The notes under the pieces were generated by a model, which had not been told where the DNA came from, did no database searches, and was given only the letters and a program-made list of their open reading frames with translations. The translations under genes were made by a program, and so were the position numbers. Below are positions 1 to 7,074 of a stretch of DNA of 21,628 nucleotides, piece by piece; position 1 is the first letter of the stretch; every line of letters begins with the position of its first letter. This DNA is from Cryomorphaceae bacterium (GTDB taxonomy: Bacteria > Bacteroidota > Bacteroidia > Flavobacteriales > Crocinitomicaceae): NCBI GenBank assembly GCA_021298235.1, contig JAJTDX010000067.1:1-21628 (forward strand), read 5' to 3'.

Positions 1-1398
1 CCAAAAATTCTGAAAGAGTTTGTTTTTAGCGAGTTGAATTCCGGTAACGGATCTTACAGCCGGGATGGATCGAGATTTTATTTCAGTCAGTGCAGTGACG
101 AAGGTTATGCTTATAAATGCAAGATCATGGTAGCTACCTATGCATCCGGAAGGCTCTCTCGAATAGATTCTCTTGGTACGATTATCAATGCATCCGGAAA
201 GAATACCACGATGCCCTGTCTGACTTACCTGAATGGGGAGGAAATTTTGTTTTTTGCTTCCGATCGGGACGGAGGTCAAGGTGGTATGGATTTATGGTAC
301 TCCTCTATTCGCAACGGCACACAATTTACGAAACCTGTAAACCTCAAAAATCTGAATTCACCAGACAACGAATTGAGCCCGTGGTTCGACACTGTGAATC
401 AAATACTTTATTTTTCTTCATCATGGCATAATGGATTCGGCGGCTATGATATTTTCTCTTCAAGCTTCAAAGAACAATTCACTGAACCTCAAAATATCGG
501 GCAACCCTTTAATAGTCCCGCCAATGATCTGTACTATTTTAAGAATGCCGACACGTCTTATGTGAGCAGCAATCGTATCGGAGTAAATTATAGTAAAAAC
601 CCTACGTGTTGCAGTGATATTTTCTCTGGTTATCCATTTCCTCCTCCTCCAATTGTTCCCGCGGATTCCATTATCTTACCAAAAAGGGAATCGCTGGCTG
701 AATTGAGCAAACGACTTCCTGTGACACTTTATTTTCACAACGATTGTCCGGATCCAAAATCAAGAGATACCCTGACACATGTGAATTACATTAATGGATA
801 CAATGATTACCGGGCCTTACTGGACAAATATCAGGTGGAATATTCTTCAGGATTGGAGCCAGTGAAGCCAGAAGAGGCAAAAGATGACATTGAAAGTTTT
901 TTTATTGAATACGTTGATCAGGGTGTGAAAGACTTGGAGCTTTTCCGGAACTTATTATTGGAAGAGCTTCAAAATGGGGCCCGAATCAATCTTACAGTGA
1001 AAGGGTTTGCGAGTCCTCTGGCAAAGACAGATTACAACGTCAATCTAACCAAACGAAGAATATCCTCTTTGGTAAATTATCTAAGGGAATATGAGAATGG
1101 TATTTTCGTCCCGTTCATAGATGGAACGGCGAAAAATGGAGGGATGGTTCAATTCACTGAAGTACCATTCGGAGAGTACACAGCAAACAAACTTACTTCA
1201 GACAATTTCCATGACCAAAAAAACTCGGTTTACTCCAGAGCGGCAGCCATCGAACGTAAGATTGAAATCCAAAGTGTTGATTTCATGAAAGAAGACAGCT
1301 TGCTCTCGTTGATCGAGCTTTCACAAACGACGTTCGATCTGAAGCAATTAAGGCCTGACAGTATTGTCGAGCAAGAACTTATCCTTACCTCCGGGTGA
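1..1398 (+). CDS. OmpA-family protein with PD40 beta-propeller repeats (5' partial)
   Basis: The reading frame is open from base 1, so the gene starts upstream of the window; the TTG at 34 is not a real start. The first ~200 visible residues carry WD40-like/PD40 propeller blades, seen as repeated pieces such as SRDGSRFYF, LFFASDRDGG, LYFSSSWHNGFGGYDIF and SYVSSNR. A linker follows (from about IVPADSII), then an OmpA_C-like domain with LPVTLYFHN as its first strand and VKGFASPLAKTDYN...NLTKRR as the peptidoglycan-binding helix-strand region. This architecture recalls the PorE/OmpA-type proteins of Bacteroidota that tie outer-membrane machinery to peptidoglycan; membership of the T9SS itself is only a possibility because the N-terminus is missing. 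The final ~30 residues (from about IELSQTTFDL) look like the first strands of a DUF1573-type Ig-like domain that stops abruptly at TGA 1396; its continuation lies in another frame (see next entry). Confidence 0.8.
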   Translation, partial: PKILKEFVFSELNSGNGSYSRDGSRFYFSQCSDEGYAYKCKIMVATYASGRLSRIDSLGTIINASGKNTTMPCLTYLNGEEILFFASDRDGGQGGMDLWYSSIRNGTQFTKPVNLKNLNSPDNELSPWFDTVNQILYFSSSWHNGFGGYDIFSSSFKEQFTEPQNIGQPFNSPANDLYYFKNADTSYVSSNRIGVNYSKNPTCCSDIFSGYPFPPPPIVPADSIILPKRESLAELSKRLPVTLYFHNDCPDPKSRDTLTHVNYINGYNDYRALLDKYQVEYSSGLEPVKPEEAKDDIESFFIEYVDQGVKDLELFRNLLLEELQNGARINLTVKGFASPLAKTDYNVNLTKRRISSLVNYLREYENGIFVPFIDGTAKNGGMVQFTEVPFGEYTANKLTSDNFHDQKNSVYSRAAAIERKIEIQSVDFMKEDSLLSLIELSQTTFDLKQLRPDSIVEQELILTSG

Positions 1399-1528
1399 GG
1401 AGATAAAAATCACCTACAAAAGCACGAAACCCTTTCCTTCCGGGTTGTTCTACTTGAACAGTAAAATCTTCTTTACTGGCTTTCCGGATCCTTTGGTGAT
1501 TCCAATCCTGGGTGAGGGTAAACCCTAA
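1352..1528 (+). pseudogene. Out-of-frame remnant: second half of a DUF1573-like C-terminal domain
   Basis: The +1 frame relative to the OmpA-family gene is open across its stop codon and reads a protein-like stretch, LPPGEEIKITYKSTKPF, then PSGLFYLNSKIFFTG and DPLVIPILGEGKP, ending with TAA at 1526-1528. A PGE strand, then a Gly-Phe/Leu turn, then a terminal 'PL-I-I-GE' strand is the usual second half of DUF1573 domains, whose first half sits at the end of the upstream frame. The TAA lies one base from the stop of the convergent gene, a spacing that matches the tight packing elsewhere here. Either one base was inserted near 1390-1396 (GGG for GG), or a larger out-of-frame deletion removed the central strands that normally lie between the two halves. 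Family assignment is from memory of the domain pattern. Confidence 0.55.
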
Positions 1529-1529
1529 T

Positions 1530-2654
1530 TTAATGGATGCGCTGGTCGAGCAGAGACTGTTCTGTATTCCAGCCTTTTGACTTTAGAAATTGTTGCAATT
1601 CATCTGCGATCCTTAGATGCTCAGCCTTAGAAGGATGTGATTTGTGTCCGGAATTATAGACATCTTTAAAGCAATAACTGTATATACTTTTATCACCTCC
1701 TCTTCTTACTCTTGAGACAACTTGGGGAATACATTTATTTAGATGAATTCGCAAGTTGGGTTGTGCCATTGGACTTGAACAACAAATGATTCTGCTGTGT
1801 GGGAATTTAGACCGCACGAATTTGACAAAATCAACATACGTCGAAATGAATTTCTCAGGTTTCTGCATGCCGTCATTCTGACCTAAGGTAATGAACACCA
1901 AATCTGGTTCTTGTTGTTTGTCAAACCTCCATTCTCCCGAGTATTCGTCCAATGAAGTCTTCTGATACATTTCAGGAATGTTCTTATCACTTTCCGTGAA
2001 GCTCTTCATCAGACCAATGCCCGAAACTGAGCTTAACATCCATTTCGCATTGTATCGTCTTGACAAGACTGGACCAAAGCTTACATATGCATTTTCGAGA
2101 TCTGTCCAATTATCTCCACTCGGTTTTTCAGGTTTGGAATCCGCCCCCGAACCACAGGTCATAGAATCGCCTATGAATTCGAAGAGCAACTTTTTATTTC
2201 TTTTGTACTTAACCAGATCCTTGCACCAGACACCTAAAAATTTGATAGATCCGATGTAACTTTCTGTTGCCTTGCAAATCAATACTTTATGAGCTCCTTT
2301 AGACAGTCCCTTTGCAATTTTCAACTGATTATGGCCACTGTTCAATCGAATTCTTTGAGGTTTCTGACCGTCTACCACTACAACAAGCACATTGTTTTTA
2401 TTGTAATGTCTGTGTTCATCCTCTACGACAAGGTCGCAGAACGAACCTTTGAACATGAATTCGATGCATACACCCGGAGCCCATGCTTTCTTTACTTTTT
2501 TCTCAGAAGTATCGAAGCGTCCAGTGAAGTAAAATCGATGGTCGTCGGCATTATAAAAATGGTTCCGTTTGCTTTGACTCAGGTAGATCGTAAGATAGAG
2601 CAAAAAAATACCCGCAAGTATTACCGCATTTATTAGGATTGGACGTGTCTTCAT
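1530..2654 (-). CDS. Membrane-anchored SGNH hydrolase, carbohydrate esterase family 2 type
   Basis: A 374-residue protein. Residues ~6-26 form one hydrophobic helix after a short basic start, so it is probably a signal anchor with the catalytic part in the periplasm. Residues ~35-147 match the CE2 N-terminal beta-sandwich (YFTGRF; vvvDGQ; GAHKVLICKATES...G-I-F). The SGNH domain follows: block I GDSMTCG with nucleophile Ser164, block III LGQND (258-261), and block V GHKSHPS with His340. There is no Asp three residues before that His, which fits the Ser-His dyad known for CE2 enzymes. The likely reaction is removal of acetyl groups from a glycan, or acetyl transfer. The ATG overlaps the stop of the upstream acyltransferase gene by 4 bp (ATGA), so the two should be translationally coupled. 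The substrate is unknown. Confidence 0.85.
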   Translation of the reverse strand: MKTRPILINAVILAGIFLLYLTIYLSQSKRNHFYNADDHRFYFTGRFDTSEKKVKKAWAPGVCIEFMFKGSFCDLVVEDEHRHYNKNNVLVVVVDGQKPQRIRLNSGHNQLKIAKGLSKGAHKVLICKATESYIGSIKFLGVWCKDLVKYKRNKKLLFEFIGDSMTCGSGADSKPEKPSGDNWTDLENAYVSFGPVLSRRYNAKWMLSSVSGIGLMKSFTESDKNIPEMYQKTSLDEYSGEWRFDKQQEPDLVFITLGQNDGMQKPEKFISTYVDFVKFVRSKFPHSRIICCSSPMAQPNLRIHLNKCIPQVVSRVRRGGDKSIYSYCFKDVYNSGHKSHPSKAEHLRIADELQQFLKSKGWNTEQSLLDQRIH

Positions 2655-3811
2655 CCGTGCTGTTTTTTTCTGTCACGCATTTTCATGAACGGTACCTCAA
2701 CGCATTGGTAGAGGAAAAAGGAGAGAACGATGGTAAGTACCCAAAAAAGAATGTAATTGAAATACCAATTGTCCGGTACGGGCATCTTACCCCCATAAAA
2801 GCCATTTACCCATTGCTTAATCATGATCCTAGAAACCAAGTTCAGATTTACCAGATACATAGAATAGGAAATCAAACTAAAGAACGTAATCCAAGAAGTC
2901 CATCTGCCCAATCCGTTTTTAAGTGTTGATAAGGCAGGAAGCATAAGTAATACTCCCAAAGAACGCCAACCCGGCATCCATACAACAGCAAACTCACCGT
3001 ATGATTTACCCATTCTGAATTTTAGAGCATATAACAGAAAAATTCCAATGATCAGTAGAACATATTTGACTTTTGACTTCCAAATGGAATCATAATAATA
3101 GGCTAAAAATGCACCAAGTACCCCGAACATGATGGCATCGAGTCGTGGAGCTACCTGGTATTCAATTGAGAGGTGAAGGTAATCTTTATACTCCTGAAGA
3201 TCTGCAGGATTTCCGCTGAAGTCATACGCGTGATATAAATAACTTCGGTACCATGTCACCAACGCAATAATCAACAGGGAACAACACAATATGGTCCATT
3301 TAACGGAGGTTTTCAGAAGATATAGCACAGAAAACAAAAGCAACGGGACAGACAAATAGAACCACTCTTCGATGCTTAAGCTCCATGCTTCAGCGAAAAA
3401 ACCGGGTCGTTGGACAAACAGGTTTTGAGCGAAAAAGAAGAATTTAAACCACTGTGGCGGAATTTTATCCGGATAAACAATTGCAGTATAGCATAACAGA
3501 AAGATGAGAACCACAAGATAGGCAGGAAGCGTCCGCATCCACCTTCTTTTCCAGAAGTCAATTAGGTTCGGAAACGTAATTGCATTCTCCTTATTTAAAA
3601 TTCGAATCAAAATACCGCCAATCAAGAAGCCGCTCAAAACGAAAAAAATAGCTACCCCATCGAGCATTACGGGATGAACTGATTTCTTTATTGGTTCAGG
3701 CACGAAGGCCAAGCTGTGTCCGAGCAGAACCATGAAAATGGCAAGAAAGCGCAACACATCTAGTCCAAAAATACGGTTGCTAAATCCTTCCATTTTAAAA
3801 ATTCGCCACAT
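2651..3811 (-). CDS. AT3/OafA-type membrane O-acyltransferase
   Basis: A 386-residue polytopic membrane protein of the acyltransferase-3 family, which moves acyl groups (usually acetyl) across the inner membrane onto surface glycans or lipids. Hallmarks: LDVLRFLAIFMVLLGHS in TM1 with the conserved His32; FFVLSGFLIGG; the basic FWKRRWMRTLPAY loop (Arg89/Arg90); and the EAWSLSIEEWFYL motif with Glu148/Glu149. About ten hydrophobic segments can be counted. The C-terminus ends in a short basic tail (MRDRKKQHG) with no fused SGNH domain; instead an SGNH esterase gene starts inside its stop codon. The first ATG is used here; an internal ATG six codons later (MEGFSN) is equally possible. It is divergent from the acyltransferase gene at 3970. 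The acceptor molecule cannot be told from sequence. Confidence 0.9.
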   Translation of the reverse strand: MWRIFKMEGFSNRIFGLDVLRFLAIFMVLLGHSLAFVPEPIKKSVHPVMLDGVAIFFVLSGFLIGGILIRILNKENAITFPNLIDFWKRRWMRTLPAYLVVLIFLLCYTAIVYPDKIPPQWFKFFFFAQNLFVQRPGFFAEAWSLSIEEWFYLSVPLLLFSVLYLLKTSVKWTILCCSLLIIALVTWYRSYLYHAYDFSGNPADLQEYKDYLHLSIEYQVAPRLDAIMFGVLGAFLAYYYDSIWKSKVKYVLLIIGIFLLYALKFRMGKSYGEFAVVWMPGWRSLGVLLMLPALSTLKNGLGRWTSWITFFSLISYSMYLVNLNLVSRIMIKQWVNGFYGGKMPVPDNWYFNYILFWVLTIVLSFFLYQCVEVPFMKMRDRKKQHG

Positions 3812-3830
3812 TCACTTTCCAATTCTGCGT

Positions 3831-3838
3831 CAAATTTA
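3831..3838 (-). promoter_or_regulatory. Possible -7 element for the AT3/CE2 operon
   Basis: Read on the minus strand this is TAAATTTG, an exact match to the Bacteroidota -7 consensus TAnnTTTG, about 20 bp upstream of the acyltransferase ATG. No TTTG is seen at the usual 19-23 bp further upstream, so the call is weak. The rest of the 158-bp divergent spacer shows no hairpin or operator that I can identify. Confidence 0.3.
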
Positions 3839-3944
3839 AAGGTATAAAGAGAATTAAATCGTTATTTCGAAAAACAATTCCACCAATTGCCATAGTTCAT
3901 CACCGGGATTGGCAGAGAAAAAGAAGAAAAGGCAGAACATTCTT

Positions 3945-3952
3945 TATATTTG
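3945..3952 (+). promoter_or_regulatory. Possible -7 element for the HGSNAT-like gene
   Basis: TATATTTG matches TAnnTTTG and lies 17 bp upstream of the ATG at 3970, which would give a very short leader. A matching -33 TTTG is absent (the upstream stretch is purine-rich), so this is only a candidate. Confidence 0.3.
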
Positions 3953-3969
3953 TTGCGAATAATTCAGGT

Positions 3970-5085
3970 ATGGTGAAAGAGAAAAAGGTCCGTTTACAAT
4001 TCATCGACATGGCACGATCTGTAGCGATCCTTCTCATGCTGGAAGGTCATTTCATCGATGATGCGTTGATGGACATGTATCGGGACCTGTCAGATCCAAT
4101 ATATGCTACCTGGCGATCGATTCGTGGATACACCGCCCCCACTTTCCTGACGGTTACCGGAATTGTATTCGTTTATCTATTGCGTGGAAATGATGAAAAG
4201 GCATATTTTCAGAATATTCGTGTAAAAAAGGGGTTTAAGCGAGTCGTAGAATTACTCTTTTGGGGGTACTTATTGCAATTCAATTCCTTTCACATTCTTC
4301 AATGTATTGGCATTGCAATCTTTTTGATCTTGCTTATTTACGGACTTTTCAAACTAGTCAAGGTTATTCCGCTGTGGGTGTATTTTATTCCGGTCGGCTT
4401 AGTCTTCTTCACAACGGAAATGTATTTAAAAACAATTCCTAAGGATTTCTATTTACCGCAAGGAGCTCCAACACTGATCCAGAACATGTTTCGTGGTCCA
4501 CATTCAATGTTTCCTCTTATACCTTGGGTAGGTTATACAATGTTCGGCGCAGCAATGGGAACATTATTCTACACTTATAAAACGCAGTTAAAGCGTTGGT
4601 CCTCGCCACTTATACTGGCTACTATCGGAGGAATATTTTATTTCTATGGGAAGGAGCTGCTCATCCTCCTAGATCACTCAATGAACAATACCACCTATCA
4701 CGTATACTCGATGGATTATTTGTTCGAACGAGTGGGTATGGTACTTCTTTTTCTCAGTTTCCTCATGACGTTGGAGCTCTTCATTGGGGAGATAAAGCAA
4801 AATCTTTTCCTCAAGCTTGGACAAAACACACTGACTATTTTTATTCTGCACATGATTGTGTTGTATGGAAGCATTACCCGTATGGGGCTGACTAAATTAT
4901 TTCATAATAAATTAAATCCCTGGGAAGTTACTCTGGGCGCGATTGGATTTATCGCCATCTTCGTTTGGATCATCTATCATCTGGAGTGGTTGAAAGACAA
5001 ATTGTCTTTTATTTTATCTCCCATCCAGCGCTTTACGGGAAAATTATTTGGTGTGACATCAAATTCGCAGCCTAAAGCACCTTAA
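3970..5085 (+). CDS. HGSNAT/DUF1624-type membrane acyltransferase
   Basis: A 371-residue polytopic membrane protein resembling the heparan-alpha-glucosaminide N-acetyltransferase catalytic family (PF07786/DUF1624). Evidence: the N-terminal signature RLQFIDMARSVAILLMLEGH with His27 in the first helix; a second-helix APTFLTVTGIVF motif; and the hallmark HSMFPLIPWVGYTMFGA around residues 178-195, followed by further helices. Members carry an acetyl or related acyl group across the membrane to a sugar on the far side; the bacterial substrates are mostly unknown. It stands alone on the plus strand, divergent from the AT3 gene. Its TAA at 5083-5085 abuts the stop codon of the convergent esterase gene with no bases between, so neither gene has room for its own terminator outside coding sequence. 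A fatty-acid acyl donor instead of acetyl-CoA cannot be excluded. Confidence 0.85.
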   Translation: MVKEKKVRLQFIDMARSVAILLMLEGHFIDDALMDMYRDLSDPIYATWRSIRGYTAPTFLTVTGIVFVYLLRGNDEKAYFQNIRVKKGFKRVVELLFWGYLLQFNSFHILQCIGIAIFLILLIYGLFKLVKVIPLWVYFIPVGLVFFTTEMYLKTIPKDFYLPQGAPTLIQNMFRGPHSMFPLIPWVGYTMFGAAMGTLFYTYKTQLKRWSSPLILATIGGIFYFYGKELLILLDHSMNNTTYHVYSMDYLFERVGMVLLFLSFLMTLELFIGEIKQNLFLKLGQNTLTIFILHMIVLYGSITRMGLTKLFHNKLNPWEVTLGAIGFIAIFVWIIYHLEWLKDKLSFILSPIQRFTGKLFGVTSNSQPKAP

Positions 5086-6096
5086 TCACTTTTTCTTTTT
5101 AGTTTTTTGAGGACGCACGAATTCAACAGGCGACAGATATTCACGTGTTCCGCATTTGTCGTATACCGTCAACTTTATTGAGTATTTTCCATAATCCGCG
5201 TAGGGATGTTCAACGATGCTATCCGGGGAAACTTTAGTATCTCCGAAATCCCAAACCAGAGAATCTGCTTCAGCAAAATAGGATTTACAAAGTATTTTTG
5301 CCTTGCTGTGTTTACTATACACCTTAAATACGACATAGCTGTCTTTTCGTAACTTGTATTCATCCACATTGGTAAGCACGAAATCATACGCTGTTTTTTG
5401 GATCATAGAGACTTTTTCAGACGCAACACCCGCGGTGAATGCGTCCTTTAATTCCTTCTTAAAGAGTGCCACATAAAACGTAGAGGCAATCAGGTACGAA
5501 CCCTCAGGACTGGGGTGACTGCCGTCTGCATCATAAAGGCTAGGTCCGTAACCCAGCTTAAGAACTTGATCCCAGACCATTCCAACAGGCACCACAGGCA
5601 ATCCGAATCGATCAGAAATTCTCATTGCGCCTTCTCGGATTCGGTTGGACATGCGATCATACGTATTGCTTAGCGAATCTTCCATTGTTCCATTTTTGTA
5701 TCCCCAGGTTTGGTAGAGCAATACATTGGTGCATGCATGATTCGTGTATACGGAATCTAATAGCTGTTTTAAATAAGGAATGGTAGCTCGTTCAATAGAA
5801 TCCTCACTAAAGATCAATTCGCGACTAAATGGCTGAATAATTACGTAGTCCCACTTCCGAGAACGAATGGCAGTGAAAAGCTCCGGACGTTCGGTGTGCA
5901 TTTTAAGCGAGTGGTTGCTCTTTGCATTCATCTCCACATACACATTCTGTCCCATGGATGTTGCCACCTTTTCAAAGGTTTTAGGCATTTGATTCATGTG
6001 AGTGAAGCTATTGCCAATGAAAAGAATCTCGATCGGATTTGCAAATGCATTCCCCAGAATTAATAGGACACTTGCTAAAATAAGATTGAAACGCAT
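5086..6096 (-). CDS. Secreted SGNH/GDSL hydrolase with C-terminal PKD domain
   Basis: A 336-residue protein with a signal peptide (residues 1-19, cleavage likely after NAFA). The SGNH-like domain resembles the DUF4886 group: ILFIGNSFT with nucleophile Ser30, WDYVIIQPFS as a core strand and turn, and DGSHPSPEGSYL with Asp191-x-x-His194 as the catalytic pair. Residues ~255-328 form a PKD-like Ig fold (VWDFGDT at 282-287, then HPYADYGKYSIKLTVYD), common in secreted Bacteroidota glycan enzymes. The tail ends in a run of lysines, and no T9SS sorting domain is seen. The start codon lies 33 bp after the HIT gene's stop on the same strand, so cotranscription with greA-HIT is possible. Substrate unknown; an esterase acting on acylated surface or dietary glycan is the reasonable inference. 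Confidence 0.82.
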   Translation of the reverse strand: MRFNLILASVLLILGNAFANPIEILFIGNSFTHMNQMPKTFEKVATSMGQNVYVEMNAKSNHSLKMHTERPELFTAIRSRKWDYVIIQPFSRELIFSEDSIERATIPYLKQLLDSVYTNHACTNVLLYQTWGYKNGTMEDSLSNTYDRMSNRIREGAMRISDRFGLPVVPVGMVWDQVLKLGYGPSLYDADGSHPSPEGSYLIASTFYVALFKKELKDAFTAGVASEKVSMIQKTAYDFVLTNVDEYKLRKDSYVVFKVYSKHSKAKILCKSYFAEADSLVWDFGDTKVSPDSIVEHPYADYGKYSIKLTVYDKCGTREYLSPVEFVRPQKTKKKK

Positions 6097-6129
6097 GGTA
6101 ATAAATTTAGCCGTGAATGAACACGAAAT

Positions 6130-6522
6130 TTAGTATGCCTTAGCAAATTTTGTGACAATTTCCTCAAATTCTTCTTTTTGAAGTTGAAGTTTTGGCTTTG
6201 AGAAATCCATATCACTGATCGAGTCTATAGGAATAAGGTGAATATGTGCATGGGGAACCTCCAGTCCAATCACCGTCATTCCCACTTTTTTGCATGGAAA
6301 AATCTTTTTCAATGGATGTGCAACCTCCTTTGCAAAGAGGATCAATCCGGTAAGATCTTCATCTTCCATATCAAAAATGTAATCCGTTTCTTTTTTGGGA
6401 ATCACCAAAACATGGCCTTTTCGCAGGGGCATAATGTCCAAAAAAGCGAGATACTTATCATTCTCTGCTACTTTGTAGCAAGGCAATTCGCCATTAAGAA
6501 TCCGTGAAAAAATCGTAGCCAT
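6130..6522 (-). CDS. HIT-family (histidine triad) nucleotide hydrolase
   Basis: A 130-residue protein, typical length for the HINT/Fhit-like superfamily. The N-terminal IFSRILNGELPCYKVAEND and FLDI.P..KGHVLVIPK segments are the family's usual start. The active-site triad is HAHIHLIPI with His91, His93 and His95. The family cleaves adenosine phosphoramidates or dinucleoside polyphosphates in the cytoplasm; the physiological substrate here is not determinable. The ATG (6520-6522) sits directly against the TAA of greA with no gap, so translation should be coupled. Confidence 0.93.
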   Translation of the reverse strand: MATIFSRILNGELPCYKVAENDKYLAFLDIMPLRKGHVLVIPKKETDYIFDMEDEDLTGLILFAKEVAHPLKKIFPCKKVGMTVIGLEVPHAHIHLIPIDSISDMDFSKPKLQLQKEEFEEIVTKFAKAY

Positions 6523-6996
6523 TTAGCGTGAAATATCTAGTATTTCGAATTTCATAATCCCATTCGGAGTTTGAATATCTGCAACATCACCCTTCTTCTT
6601 GCCCAGAAGACCTTTACCGATTGGGGAATCTACAGAGATCTTTTTTAATTTAATGTCTGCTTCATTTTCTGCAACAAGCGTATATTCCATTTCGGCATTA
6701 TTTGCGACGTTTCGTATGCGTACTTTGGACAAGATAAATACTTTGGAATTGTCTATGTTCGCATCGTCAATCAATCGTGCATTCGCAATAATTGCCTCGA
6801 GTTTAGCAATTTTCATTTCAAGAATTCCTTGTGCCTCTTTGGCAGCATCATATTCTGCATTTTCTGAAAGGTCACCTTTATCCCTTGCCTCAGCAATCTG
6901 ATCAGATATTGCAGGTCGCTGAACTGTTTTCATATCATGAAGCTCATCTTTAAGCTTTTTCAACCCTTCCTCTGTGTAATAATTAATTTGTGACAT
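6523..6996 (-). CDS. greA: Transcription elongation factor GreA
   Basis: 157 residues, standard GreA length. The N-terminal coiled-coil (from YYTEEGLKKLKDEL) carries the tip loop GDLSENAEY with acidic Asp42 and Glu45, which enter the RNA polymerase secondary channel and stimulate cleavage of backtracked RNA. The C-terminal FKBP-like domain is seen in DSPIGKGLLGKKKGD. It is the first gene of a greA-HIT unit, probably followed by the PKD esterase. A strong terminator lies 26 bp upstream of the ATG and closes the preceding operon. Confidence 0.96.
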   Translation of the reverse strand: MSQINYYTEEGLKKLKDELHDMKTVQRPAISDQIAEARDKGDLSENAEYDAAKEAQGILEMKIAKLEAIIANARLIDDANIDNSKVFILSKVRIRNVANNAEMEYTLVAENEADIKLKKISVDSPIGKGLLGKKKGDVADIQTPNGIMKFEILDISR

Positions 6997-7014
6997 AATT
7001 CATCTGCTATATTA

Positions 7015-7049
7015 AACAAAAACAAGAGAGCCCTGTTAAGGCCCTCTTG
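7015..7049 (-). terminator. Rho-independent terminator of the TonB receptor/surface protein/PorV operon
   Basis: On the minus strand CAAGAGGGCC pairs with GGCTCTCTTG around a short TTAACAG-type loop (10 bp with one G-T pair, 7023-7049), followed immediately by TTTTTGTTT. It lies 26 bp past the PorV-like stop and before greA. Confidence 0.85.
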
Positions 7050-7054
7050 AATAA

Positions 7055-7062
7055 CAAATATA
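7055..7062 (-). promoter_or_regulatory. Possible greA promoter -7 element
   Basis: Minus-strand TATATTTG matches TAnnTTTG, with CTTG 18 bp upstream as a poor -33 element inside the end of the PorV-like gene. If used, transcription would start at the very edge of the terminator hairpin, placing the hairpin in the greA leader. Confidence 0.25.
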
Positions 7063-7074
7063 AAAAAACTAAAA

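Noticed and set aside
34..36. TTG as a start codon for the OmpA-family gene
   Set aside because: The frame is open upstream to base 1 and the protein is clearly missing its N-terminal part.
6100..6129. Hairpin CGTG-CACG between the HIT gene and the PKD esterase as a terminator
   Set aside because: Only a 4-bp stem and no following T-run on the minus strand.
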